From contig CAKULF010000004.1 of assembly GCA_934667125.1 (NCBI GenBank), positions 1 to 64,000 of the forward strand: 64,000 nucleotides of DNA, given 5' to 3'. This document shows, one piece after another, positions 53,278 to 62,866 of this stretch (position 1 is the first letter of the stretch; each line of letters begins with the position of its first letter). Source of the DNA: an uncultured Candidatus Melainabacteria bacterium (GTDB taxonomy: Bacteria; Cyanobacteriota; Vampirovibrionia; Gastranaerophilales; Gastranaerophilaceae). The notes beneath the pieces are model-generated. The model was not told where the DNA came from. It did not search any database and worked only from the letters and a program-made list of their open reading frames with translations. The position numbers and the translations under genes were made by a program.

Positions 53278-54379
53278 TCAACACATCCTTTACTATTTCT
53301 TTTTCGCTTTTAGTGAGGTCTTTATCGATTTGCATTTTATAAAAATCTTCAAAATGCTCTTCAATATTTTTATTTTTATTAAGTTTAAAATTGAAATTTT
53401 GGCTCAAATTTTTTGTAAAACTGTTGTCAAATTCAAGCATAATAATGTTTGGATAAATCCTTGAAAGTTCTTTTTTGGCGTCTAGTAAATTTTCATCATA
53501 TAAAACAAAATGTATAAAATCATTTGTATTAATTTTTTTATAAAATTCAGGATTGATAAATTCCTCAAAATATCCCTTATATTCCTTGATATCATTCAAA
53601 AATTCAATATCAAAAAACTTGGTTGAAACTTTTTTATCTTTAATTTCAACAACGTTAAATTTTTTCTTTTGATTAATTTCGCTTAAAGAATATTTTAAAA
53701 TAGAACCGCTATAATACGCATTATCAGCGACTTTTTGGGCGCAATGCAAATGCCCTAGGGCAACATAGCCAAAATCTTTAAAAATCTCACAATTAATGCT
53801 ATCAATCGTTCCAACGCTTTTTTCCTCGCTATCGGATAAAATCGCTTCAGCATTGGAATTAATGACAAATTGATGAGCTACCAAAATATTAACTTTATTT
53901 TTATCAAGCTCAATATCATCTATAATCTGTTTAAAACCCTCTTGATAGCTTGATTTTTTGTCATTAGAGTTATATTTTTTAACTTGTGCTGTTGTTAAAT
54001 ATGGCAAAAGATAAATATCTGTATCTTCGCTCAATTCAACCTTTTGGACTTCGTTTTCAAAATTTTTAGCAAAAACAATATTTGGGCTAACCAAATCCGA
54101 TAAATAGGTTAATCTGTCGATATTGTCATGGTTTCCCGAAATTATCAAAACCTCTTTATTTTGAGCATTAAGACTCTTTAAAAAGTTGTTAAACAACCTA
54201 ATTGCTTCAATGTTTGCAACGGGTTTATCAAAAATATCTCCGGCAATCAAAACCGTTTGAATATTTTCCTTTAAAACAAGCTCTAACGCTTGATTTAGGA
54301 CATATTCCTGATTAGTTAACATAGAAATATCGTTAACTTTTTTACCTAAATGCAAATCAGATAGATGAAGCAATTTCAT
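53264..54379 (-). CDS. sbcD: SbcD nuclease subunit
   Basis: The 371-residue protein begins MKLLHLSDLHLGKKV, with D8 and H10 as metal ligands. GDIFDKP, GNHDN and AHQFV/ALGHLHCAQ continue the metallophosphoesterase set. It is the endonuclease of SbcCD. The gene precedes sbcC and overlaps it. Confidence 0.95.
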   Translation of the reverse strand: MKLLHLSDLHLGKKVNDISMLTNQEYVLNQALELVLKENIQTVLIAGDIFDKPVANIEAIRLFNNFLKSLNAQNKEVLIISGNHDNIDRLTYLSDLVSPNIVFAKNFENEVQKVELSEDTDIYLLPYLTTAQVKKYNSNDKKSSYQEGFKQIIDDIELDKNKVNILVAHQFVINSNAEAILSDSEEKSVGTIDSINCEIFKDFGYVALGHLHCAQKVADNAYYSGSILKYSLSEINQKKKFNVVEIKDKKVSTKFFDIEFLNDIKEYKGYFEEFINPEFYKKINTNDFIHFVLYDENLLDAKKELSRIYPNIIMLEFDNSFTKNLSQNFNFKLNKNKNIEEHFEDFYKMQIDKDLTKSEKEIVKDVLNATR

Positions 54380-54415
54380 ATACTGATTAAAACATTAACA
54401 ACTTAAAATCTCAAG

Positions 54416-54601
54416 TTATGCAAGTTCGTTTAATCGGCTCCAAAGTTGCTCGGAGGTTTCTTTTGAAAGGTCAAGGTTGTTCATTCTTGTAATAAATAAA
54501 TCCTTGTTAAATGAATTTTCACTCTTTTGTTGGGGTTGTTTTGTCGTGTTTAACTTTGTTGAGTTCATCATAAAGTTTAGAGAAGAAATTCTATCTGTCA
54601 T
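54416..54601 (-). CDS. Unknown small protein
   Basis: The product has 61 residues and is polar and Asn/Thr/Lys-rich. A GGTGG five bases before the ATG supports the start. The C-terminal half looks helical (LSKETSEQLWSRLNELA). No family is recognised. It lies upstream of sbcD in the same direction. Confidence 0.45.
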   Translation of the reverse strand: MTDRISSLNFMMNSTKLNTTKQPQQKSENSFNKDLFITRMNNLDLSKETSEQLWSRLNELA

Positions 54602-54728
54602 TCATACCACCGTATTTATCCTTGTTACATTATCTTAATCGGACATTTTTATTTTAAACTTTATAGTTTTTGTTAAAAATTTTACAAATATTTATATTTG
54701 ATATTTAGTAGAATTTTTTTAACTTTCA

Positions 54729-54737
54729 TGGTATAAT
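54729..54737 (+). promoter_or_regulatory. Extended -10 promoter
   Basis: TGGTATAAT fits TGnTATAAT and lies about 60 bases before the ATG at 54800. The -35 region is weak. Confidence 0.5.
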
Positions 54738-54799
54738 AATTAAAAATTTAGCTAACGTAGATGTGTTGTTATTATAATTAAATAGAAAAGAGAAAGAGT

Positions 54800-55270
54800 A
54801 TGAAAGTTCCACCAATCGGCGTATTCCGCAACTTTGGAGTAGTTAGTAATACAAATAATTCATCAAGGAGTCAATGTTTGACTAAAATGATTGAGCCACT
54901 TGAGCATGACACTCTTTCTTTTAGCTCGAAAGCCCGATATATAAGGAAATATAACTCACTTCCTGATGAAATTAAGGACTATTTGCCTGTTTCAGACGCA
55001 GAAGAAGTTTTTACATATATGGAAAACGTTGCAAAAACGATAGATAAGATTAACAAAAATAAATCAAAAGAAGATTTAGAAGAATCACCCGTTCGAGCTT
55101 ATGCAATAACCGGAAAACAAGCTCTACTGGGCGATTGCCAATGGTATTTCATTGTTGCTCCAATTCCAAATAGTGAAAGTCAAAAGGTGAAATCTCCTGT
55201 TGAATTATCTGATTCTATTTGGGCCGACCCTGATGATACAAGAATTCAGATTATGCGAGCTATTGCATAG
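54800..55270 (+). CDS. Unknown soluble protein
   Basis: The 156-residue protein has no signal peptide or membrane segment. It contains DTLSFSSKARYIRKYNSLPD and a later GDCQWYFIVAPIP stretch. AAAAGAGAAAGAG is a fair ribosome site. No family is recognised. The polar Asn/Ser-rich N-terminus resembles other unknown proteins in this window. Confidence 0.6.
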   Translation: MKVPPIGVFRNFGVVSNTNNSSRSQCLTKMIEPLEHDTLSFSSKARYIRKYNSLPDEIKDYLPVSDAEEVFTYMENVAKTIDKINKNKSKEDLEESPVRAYAITGKQALLGDCQWYFIVAPIPNSESQKVKSPVELSDSIWADPDDTRIQIMRAIA

Positions 55271-55272
55271 TT

Positions 55273-55300
55273 TTGCAAAAATTAAATAATAATATATACT
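55273..55300 (+). promoter_or_regulatory. Promoter placed at the start codon of the next gene
   Basis: TTGCAA (55273-55278), a 16-base spacer and TATACT (55295-55300). The ATG at 55307 is six bases beyond, the expected transcription start. Confidence 0.5.
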
Positions 55301-55306
55301 TAAAAT

Positions 55307-57166
55307 ATGAAGAATAAAAACGCTATCATCTTAATACTTCTCTTCATAGTTTATGGCTCGATATTCTATTGTTACAAGGGTTTTGACTTTTCTGTTTATA
55401 GTGTGGATTTTTGCGCTCTTGCAATTATTAAAAGCTCTTTTCCTTTTGGCGTTATAAAAAACAGTGTTGTGTTTGCCCAAAATTCGCCTATATATTACTT
55501 TTTGCTTGTGCCGTTTAAATTTTTCAATAGCATTTTAGCTTTTAGAATAGTTAATTTTTTAATTTCATTTTGTTCTTTAATTGTTATATATAAAATTGGC
55601 AAATTCATTAAATCCTATTTTTTAGGAGCATTTGTCGCTTTTTTTCTTGCTTTAAATCATTTTTATATATTCTATTCAAGCAAGCTAACTCCGTTTGTTT
55701 TAAGCATTTTTTGTTTTTTATGTTTAATTTTAAATCTTATAAAATTCTTTAAAAAACCAACGAGATACAGCCTAAGATACTTGATTTTCTTTAATTGTTT
55801 GTATCTTTTTGTTGATATTAATTCAATATTTTTTATTACAATTGAATTATCCTATATCTATTTAATTTATTCTAAAAAAGAAAAATATTTTTCATACATA
55901 AAGCTCCTAATTAAAAGGATTTTGAACGTTTTTATAATAATTTTACCGATTCTGATTTTGAAATTATATTATGTTTTTTCGAGTCTGATTCCTTATCAAA
56001 CAAATTCAATCAAGCTTAATTTTTCATCGTTATATCTTTTGATTAATGAATATATTTCGCCATTTTTGAGCTTTGAGATTAACCCTGTGTTTAATTTTTC
56101 AAATCTTGGAATGATGTTTTCATATTTTTTAAATCCGTCATTTAACAATCTAAACAGCCTAAAACTCTTTATAACTCTGTTTTATAGTTCGTTTTTGCCT
56201 ATAGCTTTATTTGTCTTTTTGGTTTTTAAAGCTTTGAATAAAAAATTGTTTTTAAAAAGAATTTTTGTTATAGCAACTGTTTATTTTATTTTTTATTTAG
56301 GATTGTTTTATTTTAAATTCTTTGAATTATCGCCAATATACACTTATCAATTTTTCCTAATATCTTTATTATTGTTCAGTTTTGGCTTTATTAATTTAAA
56401 AGATAAGTTGGCTAAAATAATAATTGTTGTTTGTTTTATTTTAATTCAATTTGTTAAACCCGACATAAATTCTTATAATATTTCGATAAATAAAAATTAT
56501 CCGACAATAAATGTTTTTGAAAAATTCGCCAAAGAGCAAGATTTAAAAACCTCTGACCTTGTCATAGCGCCTTATTTGAACAGATTTTACAAAACAACAT
56601 ATAAAAACTATAACTTTTTTGATTTTGACTATGATTTGCTTCGTTTTAACAAGAAAAATTCTATCGTGAATGATTTAATTCAGCAAAAATTCCATAAAAA
56701 ATTGGACAAGAAAAACATCTATTTTCTTTCAAAAAACTATCTAAATTACCCAAATGATGAGTATTTTGCCAATTTGTTTTTAAATAAATGTATTAAAGAA
56801 GATAATTTGAATGATAGAATTATTTTGTTTGTCGATAAATTAAATTCAAAACCAATCAGTCCCTATAATATTTCAAAATTCACCTCAAAAACAGAGTATG
56901 ACCTATCTTTAAGGGAAATCGATTTTAAAAATATCAAGCTTAATTCAACTTCTTCAAAAATTTTATATGATTCAATGAAATCCAAAACTTTGTTTAATTT
57001 GATTAATGTTTTGAATTCTAATTTTTATTTGGATGAAGTTGTGCAATATAAAAAATATAATGATAATTATTATAGAATTTTTAATAATACCAAAGATGTT
57101 GATTTTGCTTTGTTTTCGCCCCAAAGCCAGTATGTGTTTTTGATTTATAAAAAGCGTGTAATGTAA
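55307..57166 (+). CDS. Large polytopic membrane protein, GT-C-like
   Basis: The 619-residue protein has about ten membrane segments in the first 400 residues and a soluble C-terminal third. The layout is like GT39/ArnT proteins (long first loop, QNSPIYYFLLVPFK near it), but the acidic DE pair is not evident, so the enzyme assignment is weak. It has no ribosome site and its predicted promoter puts transcription at the ATG. The alternative is an unrelated transport or surface-assembly protein. Confidence 0.6.
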   Translation: MKNKNAIILILLFIVYGSIFYCYKGFDFSVYSVDFCALAIIKSSFPFGVIKNSVVFAQNSPIYYFLLVPFKFFNSILAFRIVNFLISFCSLIVIYKIGKFIKSYFLGAFVAFFLALNHFYIFYSSKLTPFVLSIFCFLCLILNLIKFFKKPTRYSLRYLIFFNCLYLFVDINSIFFITIELSYIYLIYSKKEKYFSYIKLLIKRILNVFIIILPILILKLYYVFSSLIPYQTNSIKLNFSSLYLLINEYISPFLSFEINPVFNFSNLGMMFSYFLNPSFNNLNSLKLFITLFYSSFLPIALFVFLVFKALNKKLFLKRIFVIATVYFIFYLGLFYFKFFELSPIYTYQFFLISLLLFSFGFINLKDKLAKIIIVVCFILIQFVKPDINSYNISINKNYPTINVFEKFAKEQDLKTSDLVIAPYLNRFYKTTYKNYNFFDFDYDLLRFNKKNSIVNDLIQQKFHKKLDKKNIYFLSKNYLNYPNDEYFANLFLNKCIKEDNLNDRIILFVDKLNSKPISPYNISKFTSKTEYDLSLREIDFKNIKLNSTSSKILYDSMKSKTLFNLINVLNSNFYLDEVVQYKKYNDNYYRIFNNTKDVDFALFSPQSQYVFLIYKKRVM

Positions 57167-57271
57167 CAAAATGTAAACAAAATATCTTTTATTCTAAGTT
57201 TTTTCAAAAAAATGCCGATAACTCTTTTGTAAGGTTTGACAATGGTTTAAAAATCATTAAAGGAAAAGGGT

Positions 57272-57793
57272 ATGAGTGGTATTAGTAACATTAATTTAGC
57301 AATGAGCGGTTCTTCTTATGGCGCATATAGCCAAAAACTGACTCAAGCTACAAAACAAAAATTAGATGAGCTTGGAATTACTTATAGCAACGATATGACT
57401 GAGCAAGAAGGTAAAAAGATTATTGCTCAATATCAAGCAAGTAAATCTGAAAACAGTTCCAATAATTCTTCTTCAATGTTTAATCAAAATCAATCAACAG
57501 ACTATCAACGTCAAAGATTGGAAGAACTCGCAAGACGCCTTGGCATAAGCGTTAGCGACGGTCAATCAAATGAAGATTTAATTTCAATTATTGAATCTAA
57601 ATTGGAAGAAAGAATTAAAAGCGCACAAGATAATGAATCCGAGCTTCAAATTTTAAAGAGCATGAGCCGTGAACTTGCTTCAATTCAAGCAATGAAATCA
57701 GGTTCAATGGGTTTTGATTCAACAAATCAAGCTTTAAGTTTGAGTCTTGAAATGTTGGCGCAATACAATAAAAATCTTATAAAACAGCACTAA
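57272..57793 (+). CDS. Unknown coiled-coil-prone protein
   Basis: The 173-residue protein starts with a strong AAGGAAAAGGG ribosome site. Gln/Ser/Asn-rich segments flank a helical region (QRLEELARRLGISVSDGQSN to LEERIKSAQDNE). No signal peptide or membrane segment is seen. The repeat-like LG(I)xxS motifs at about 33 and 88 suggest two related helix-turn segments. No family is recognised. Confidence 0.65.
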   Translation: MSGISNINLAMSGSSYGAYSQKLTQATKQKLDELGITYSNDMTEQEGKKIIAQYQASKSENSSNNSSSMFNQNQSTDYQRQRLEELARRLGISVSDGQSNEDLISIIESKLEERIKSAQDNESELQILKSMSRELASIQAMKSGSMGFDSTNQALSLSLEMLAQYNKNLIKQH

Positions 57794-57822
57794 TTCATAC
57801 TTTGGTACACACCACACCCCTT

Positions 57823-57852
57823 AAAAAAGATGTCATTTTCGGCATCTTTTTT
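57823..57852. terminator. Bidirectional terminator
   Basis: AAAAAAGATG and CATCTTTTTT are 10-bp arms, with T runs in both directions. It lies between two convergent genes. Confidence 0.8.
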
Positions 57853-57855
57853 AGT

Positions 57856-58584
57856 TTAAAAATATAAATTCGTTGAAAAACTGATACTTTCGCTAAATGC
57901 GCCTGATGATGCTCTTGTAAAGCCTGCATAAACCCCAAAATCCGCCACTTTAGACTTAAAAGGCGACAATTTTAAAGCAATATCATGGTCGGTTGATTTT
58001 GATTGAGTATTCATTTTGTTGTAAAAACTTATGGATAATTTGTCGTTAATGTTTAAAGTCGGGGTTATATACATTTTCTTTGAAATAGGCACTTGATCAA
58101 GGTTTCGATAGTTTGTTTCAAGTCCTGAAGCGACAGAAAAATATTTATTAAAGCTATATTCCGCCCCAACAAGCCCCCTGTAGTCATTGCTGTTATATTT
58201 ATTTTTAAATTTTGTTGTGTTTTGATATAGGCTGAATTTAGCGGTGATTGGAATAATTGTCTTAGAATCCTCTTTTTTAAAGGTTTCTGTGTATTTTGTT
58301 ATAACATTATTTTCAATTTTTAACTTAAAAGGTTCAAGATTTCCGCTTATAACGTCTTGTTTGTCTTGAGTGGTTTCTTGTTGCTCATCAAGCGAAATTT
58401 CTTTTTCGTTTTTTTGTTTTTGAATTTCGTTTTCTTCTTGAGCTTGGATTGAAGCTTGTTCAATTAAATAATCAAAATATTCTTCCGAATATAAAATATC
58501 GTTTTGATACTCTTCTTGCTGCGTTTTAGCAAGACATGAAGCGCAGAAAAAAAGAATTATTAACAATATTTTAAATTTCTTCAT
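57856..58584 (-). CDS. Probable outer-membrane beta-barrel protein
   Basis: The 242-residue protein has a signal peptide (FFCASCLA) and an acidic Gln/Glu linker (about 25-80). It ends in a strand-rich region whose last residues (SISFSTNLYF) finish with an aromatic F, typical of outer-membrane barrels. The barrel is small. A lipoprotein reading of the signal is possible but the lipobox is poor. Confidence 0.65.
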   Translation of the reverse strand: MKKFKILLIILFFCASCLAKTQQEEYQNDILYSEEYFDYLIEQASIQAQEENEIQKQKNEKEISLDEQQETTQDKQDVISGNLEPFKLKIENNVITKYTETFKKEDSKTIIPITAKFSLYQNTTKFKNKYNSNDYRGLVGAEYSFNKYFSVASGLETNYRNLDQVPISKKMYITPTLNINDKLSISFYNKMNTQSKSTDHDIALKLSPFKSKVADFGVYAGFTRASSGAFSESISFSTNLYF

Positions 58585-58636
58585 TAGAATTATATTATAA
58601 TTTCAATATTATATTTCTTCAATTAAAAACAGTATT

Positions 58637-59620
58637 TTACTGATAATTTTTCTTAAATTGGTTGAATTTTTCAGCTGCCAAAGAACTTTCAATGGTTTTT
58701 TTAGCTAAATCAATTCCATCCATCAATGAGTCCGCTTTTTTAGTTATATATAGCGCAAGAGCGGAATTTATGACAATCCCTTCGTAGAATACATCTTTTC
58801 TTTTGTTGTCTAAAACTTCTTGAATGATTGAAGCTGCCTGCTTGTTATTTTCAACTTTTAGTTCTTCATCATCTTTCTTTTGAAAACCCATCAGCTCCCA
58901 ATTTACAACATAAGTAAAAATCTTATTTTTCCATGCCTCAGCAACAATACTATCTTTGCTTGAGCTAATGAACGGTAAATCGTTGTTTGAAGCTATCACG
59001 ATAGAATTTTGATAGCCCAATTTAAGCATTATTCTTGCGTATTTTTCAACTTTATTTTTATTATTCACACCAAGAAAAATATTTTTCGCTTTTGTTGGAT
59101 TAATAAATTTATTTATAATATTTAAAACGCTCAAAAAGCCCGTAGAAGAGGATATTTCAGAGGTGTATTTAATAAATGGTTCATCGTTATCCAAAGTATT
59201 ATAAATTAAATTTGTTGTTTCAAAATCAGAAATTTTATTTTCAAAATTAAAGCCAAGTTCTTTTAAAATTTGTTTTTTATTTGATTGATTTGAAGCAAAA
59301 TCTACGCTATTTAAGCCATTTGCAGCGCAGATTATATCGTTTGTAACAGAAAAATCAAAATAATTTGAATTATTAAAAACAATGTTTTGAATTTGTTCAT
59401 TTGAAAATGTGGCTAAAGGATTTTTAAAACTATCATTGCAAGAAATAATTCCTGCTGAAATCTCATCTTCTGTTGGGTTTTTAGCTTCAAGTGCCGTTAA
59501 AAAAGATGTTGTCTCGACAATATTTGCCAACCCTGAAAAAATTTCGTCAAAAACCTCTTTTGCCTCAATGAAAGTCAAATCTTCGTTGTTTAATAATTTA
59601 TTCATCGCTTCTTTAATCAT
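58637..59620 (-). CDS. TrpD-like protein lacking the PRPP-binding motifs
   Basis: The 327-residue protein has the N-terminal helical domain of the anthranilate phosphoribosyltransferase family (LTFIEAKEVFDEIFSG, EISAGIISCNDS). Its C-terminal part aligns with TrpD (INPTKAKNIFLGVNNKNKVE, KLGYQNSIVIAS, IVAEAWKNKIFTYVV). The GTGGDG motif reads FNNSNYF and the NRSVSSxSGS motif reads FASNQSNKK. The protein is therefore unlikely to bind PRPP as TrpD does. No trp genes are adjacent. I start at the ATG before IKEAMNKL; longer frames are poor. Confidence 0.72.
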   Translation of the reverse strand: MIKEAMNKLLNNEDLTFIEAKEVFDEIFSGLANIVETTSFLTALEAKNPTEDEISAGIISCNDSFKNPLATFSNEQIQNIVFNNSNYFDFSVTNDIICAANGLNSVDFASNQSNKKQILKELGFNFENKISDFETTNLIYNTLDNDEPFIKYTSEISSSTGFLSVLNIINKFINPTKAKNIFLGVNNKNKVEKYARIMLKLGYQNSIVIASNNDLPFISSSKDSIVAEAWKNKIFTYVVNWELMGFQKKDDEELKVENNKQAASIIQEVLDNKRKDVFYEGIVINSALALYITKKADSLMDGIDLAKKTIESSLAAEKFNQFKKNYQ

Positions 59621-59748
59621 ATTTCTAATATAGCATATTTTTTGAATGTAACAAAAAGTGAAACACAAATTTTATTATTACTTGCAAAATATTTATGTTT
59701 ATTGTTTATTAGAAGTAAGACAGTACAATAACAAAGGAATTTAATAAA

Positions 59749-60105
59749 GTGATTAAATTAAGACTAAAAAGATTAGGTTATAAGAAAAACCCTTCTTACA
59801 GAATAATTGCCATTGATAGCCGTTGCAAAAGAGAAGGCGCTCCGGTTGAAGAATTAGGTTTCTATAACCCAAAAACAAAAGAAATGAAATTAAACGTTGA
59901 ACGTGCTAAAGCTCGTCTAGCTCAAGGTGCTCAAGCTACTGAAACTGTTAGTTACTTAATTAACAATGCTAATGAAGATGGCACATTAAATTATAAAAAA
60001 TCTGAAAAAGTTAAACTTTCTAAAAAAGCTCAAGCTAAATTAGAAGAAGAAAAGAAAGCAGCTGAAGAAGCCGCTCAAGCCCCAGAAGAATCTGCTGAGG
60101 CTTAG
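59749..60105 (+). CDS. rpsP: Ribosomal protein S16
   Basis: The 118-residue protein starts with GTG (AAAGGA upstream). It carries IKLRLKRLGYKKNPSYRIIA and EELGFYNPKTKEM, standard S16, and then an added Ala/Glu/Lys tail of about 25 residues. S16 helps assemble the 30S body. It is isolated from trmD and rimM and followed by a terminator. Confidence 0.97.
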   Translation: MIKLRLKRLGYKKNPSYRIIAIDSRCKREGAPVEELGFYNPKTKEMKLNVERAKARLAQGAQATETVSYLINNANEDGTLNYKKSEKVKLSKKAQAKLEEEKKAAEEAAQAPEESAEA

Positions 60106-60123
60106 TTAAAGTATTTAATTTTT

Positions 60124-60154
60124 AAAAGAGCCTCTATTATGAGGCTCTTTTTTT
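60124..60154 (+). terminator. Terminator after rpsP
   Basis: AAAAGAGCCTC and GAGGCTCTTTT form an 11-bp stem with a six-base loop and a T run. Confidence 0.9.
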
Positions 60155-60180
60155 ATATCAAAAAGAAAGAAAGGGTAAAA

Positions 60181-61383
60181 ATGCCAAAAAATGCAACTAA
60201 AACAATAGATATCAAACCTGCTCAAAGAATTTCAAATATGCCAAAATATATTTTTGCCCAATTGGCGGATTTGAAACAACAAGCAATAGCCCGTGGGGTT
60301 GATGTTATTGATATTTCAATTGGAAATCCTGATGGAGCTACTCCTGATCCTGTTGTTAGAGTTGCACTTGAAGCAATTAAAAACCCTGCTAACCACGGTT
60401 ATCCTAATTTTAGGGGCAAAGTTGAGCTTAGAAAAGCAATTGCTGATTGGATGAAAAAGCGCTATATGGTTGATGTTAACCCTGAAACTGAAATTCAAAC
60501 GCTAATCGGCGAAAAAGAAGGGCTTGCAAATATTGCCCTAAGCTACACGGACGTTGGCGATATTAACATTATTCCTGATCCTTATTATCCTGTTTTATGC
60601 CGTGGAACGCTTATTGCAGGCGGTGTACCGTATTTTGTAAATTTGAAAGAAGAAAACAGATTTTTAATCGATTTGAACGATATTCCAGCTGATGTTGCTA
60701 AAAAAGCGAAGATGTTTTTTATAAATTATCCGAATAATCCAACGGGAGCTGTTGCTCCAAAGAGCTTTTTGGCTGATGTTGTTAATTTTTGCCGTGAATA
60801 TAATATTTTGCTAGTTTCAGACCTTGCATACGGCGAAGTTTGCTTTTCAAATTATCGCCCATATTCAATATTTAATATCGATGGCGCTCGTGATGTTGCA
60901 ATTGAATTTCATTCGTTTACCAAAACATTTAATATGGCAGGCTGGAGATGTGGTTTTGCGGTTGGAAAAGAGGAATTTATCTCAAATCTTTATGCCATGA
61001 AATCAAATATCGATTATGGCACTTCAACAATCGTTCAAGACGCTTGTATAGCTGCGCTTACGATGGATTATCAATATGTTAAAGATATTATGGATACATA
61101 CGATGCTCGTCGTGAAATTATGGCAAAAGGCTTTACTGACCTTGGTTTTTACGCTCCAAGAAGTGATGCTACTATGTATTTTTGGATTAAAATTCCAAAG
61201 AAATTTAAAACCTCAATGGAATTTACAAAATATTTGCTTGATAAAACAGGCGTGCTTGTTACCCCTGGAAGTGCTTTTGGTGCTATGAGCGACGATCATT
61301 TCAGGGTTTCTTTGGTGCAACCGATTTTGAAATTAGAAGAAATTTTTAGAAGATTTAAAGAAGCAGGAATTAGATACGAATAA
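60181..61383 (+). CDS. dapL: LL-diaminopimelate aminotransferase-like
   Basis: The 400-residue protein begins PAQRISNMPKYIFAQL. The SIGNPDGATPDP segment, the NYPNNPTGAV motif, the Schiff-base lysine SFTKTFNMAGWR and the C-terminal FRVSLVQP all fit a class I aminotransferase of the DapL2 group. It would make LL-DAP in one step for wall peptides and lysine. The start is ATG 60181 (GAAAGGG upstream); an upstream frame crosses the terminator and is rejected. Confidence 0.85.
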   Translation: MPKNATKTIDIKPAQRISNMPKYIFAQLADLKQQAIARGVDVIDISIGNPDGATPDPVVRVALEAIKNPANHGYPNFRGKVELRKAIADWMKKRYMVDVNPETEIQTLIGEKEGLANIALSYTDVGDINIIPDPYYPVLCRGTLIAGGVPYFVNLKEENRFLIDLNDIPADVAKKAKMFFINYPNNPTGAVAPKSFLADVVNFCREYNILLVSDLAYGEVCFSNYRPYSIFNIDGARDVAIEFHSFTKTFNMAGWRCGFAVGKEEFISNLYAMKSNIDYGTSTIVQDACIAALTMDYQYVKDIMDTYDARREIMAKGFTDLGFYAPRSDATMYFWIKIPKKFKTSMEFTKYLLDKTGVLVTPGSAFGAMSDDHFRVSLVQPILKLEEIFRRFKEAGIRYE

Positions 61384-62003
61384 TGAAAAACGATAAAATA
61401 CAAGCTATATGCGTGTTTTCAAGCGCAAGCAATAATATTGATAAATTATATTTTAATGAAGCATATAAAATGGGCTCTTTAATCGCTCAAAATGGCTATA
61501 GTCTTGTTTTTGGCGGTTCAAATTTGGGTTTGATGGGCGAAGCTGTTCAAGGAGCAAAAGCCTATAATGCTGATGTAACAGGTGTTATGCCTGAAAAATT
61601 ATATAATCTTGGAATTCACCCTGGGGATTGTAGTAAATTCATTTTAACCAAAGGAATGAGAGAGCGAAAAGCTAAAATGGATGAAATTTCTCAAGCTGTA
61701 ATTGCACTTGCGGGTGGTTTTGGAACATTAGAAGAGTTATCTGAAATGATTGTTCAAAAACAGCTTGGCTATAATAACAAGCCTATTGTTTTGGTTAATA
61801 CGAATAATTATTATTCAAAATTGGATGAATTTTTTAAACAAATGATTAAGGAAAATTTTGCTACTATTGAAGCAAATGAATTATACTATTTGGCGAAAAA
61901 TTCAAAAGAAGCTATCGAATATATCAATAATTATTCTTTTGAAAAAATCGATTATTTGGATAAAAAATTGAATTTGAACCAAAAAAATCAACCTTTAGTA
62001 TAG
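61383..62003 (+). CDS. LOG family (TIGR00730) nucleotide-phosphate hydrolase
   Basis: The 206-residue protein has the Rossmann-like LOG fold: FGGSNLGLMGEAVQGAK, RERKAKMDE and GGFGTLEELSEM. LOG proteins remove ribose-5-phosphate from modified or unmodified nucleoside monophosphates. It overlaps the dapL stop by one base, so it is in that operon. Confidence 0.92.
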   Translation: MKNDKIQAICVFSSASNNIDKLYFNEAYKMGSLIAQNGYSLVFGGSNLGLMGEAVQGAKAYNADVTGVMPEKLYNLGIHPGDCSKFILTKGMRERKAKMDEISQAVIALAGGFGTLEELSEMIVQKQLGYNNKPIVLVNTNNYYSKLDEFFKQMIKENFATIEANELYYLAKNSKEAIEYINNYSFEKIDYLDKKLNLNQKNQPLV

Positions 62004-62061
62004 TTTAAAATATAGAAAATGTAGTAAAATTAATATATAAGGATAGAATACTTGGGGAAAA

Positions 62062-62400
62062 ATGCTGGACAATATTCATAGTGCAAGTTCTGAATCAATA
62101 ATCCAAAATCAAGGCCTTGAAAGAATTACAGGCATTAATACTGTTACCAATCCGATTGAAAATGATAAAAATTATTTTATTGATGAATCGGAAATTTCAA
62201 ACGCTGCATTTGAAAAATACCAAAGAGAAGTTGATATCAAAGAATTTAGCGAAATTTTGCTTTCAACCGATGAAAAAGAAGCCAATAGTTTGGTTTTAAA
62301 TAAGGTTTTTGATGGCGAATTTTCAATTGATGATGATAATTTCTTAGCAGAACTTTTGGATAATTATGAATTTATAAATGATGTTACTAAAAAAGATTAA
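62062..62400 (+). CDS. Unknown acidic small protein
   Basis: The 112-residue product is acidic, with no signal peptide. GGGG lies just before the ATG. Its C-terminal half (KEFSEILLSTDEKEANSLVL) looks helical. Its last 23 bases overlap the next gene. No family is recognised. Confidence 0.6.
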   Translation: MLDNIHSASSESIIQNQGLERITGINTVTNPIENDKNYFIDESEISNAAFEKYQREVDIKEFSEILLSTDEKEANSLVLNKVFDGEFSIDDDNFLAELLDNYEFINDVTKKD

Positions 62401-62866
62401 AAAATTAATTAAAAAGTACTATCATTTATATGTCTTGCGCCGTCGCTATTATAGACACGGCAAGTGTTTGTGTTGCGGTTGTTGTTGCGAAAATATTTAT
62501 GTTCGCCATGGGAAAAATATAATTAAAACTAAAGAAGAATTTGAACAAATCAAAAAAATTGATGATTATCTTTTTTATCAAATAATTGAAGTGATTGGGC
62601 AGGATGATTTTGGGCTTATTTTTGAATGTACGATGTTTGATAAAGAAAAAAGATTATGCAAAAATCATAAAAATCGTCCGCCAATTTGCGTTAATTATCC
62701 GTCTGAAGAGATTTTTAAGATGGGTGCATGTTTAAAAGATGGGTGCGGATATTCTTTTGAGCCTATTGAAAAATTCTCGGAAGTTTTTAATAAAATTTCA
62801 AAAAAGCCAGTTAAAAATTTTGAAAACTCACTTGGTGACGTTACTTGGGAAGAGTTTAAAAATTAA
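62378..62866 (+). CDS. YkgJ-family cysteine cluster protein
   Basis: The 162-residue protein has a basic N-terminus followed by CLCCGCCC, a later C-x-M-F-D pattern (ECTMFDKEKRLC), and PICVNYPSEE. These cysteines match the zinc/iron-chelating domain of YkgJ-type proteins. Function is unclear; a metal-binding role is probable. The start ATG overlaps the preceding gene. Confidence 0.82.
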   Translation: MMLLKKIKKLIKKYYHLYVLRRRYYRHGKCLCCGCCCENIYVRHGKNIIKTKEEFEQIKKIDDYLFYQIIEVIGQDDFGLIFECTMFDKEKRLCKNHKNRPPICVNYPSEEIFKMGACLKDGCGYSFEPIEKFSEVFNKISKKPVKNFENSLGDVTWEEFKN

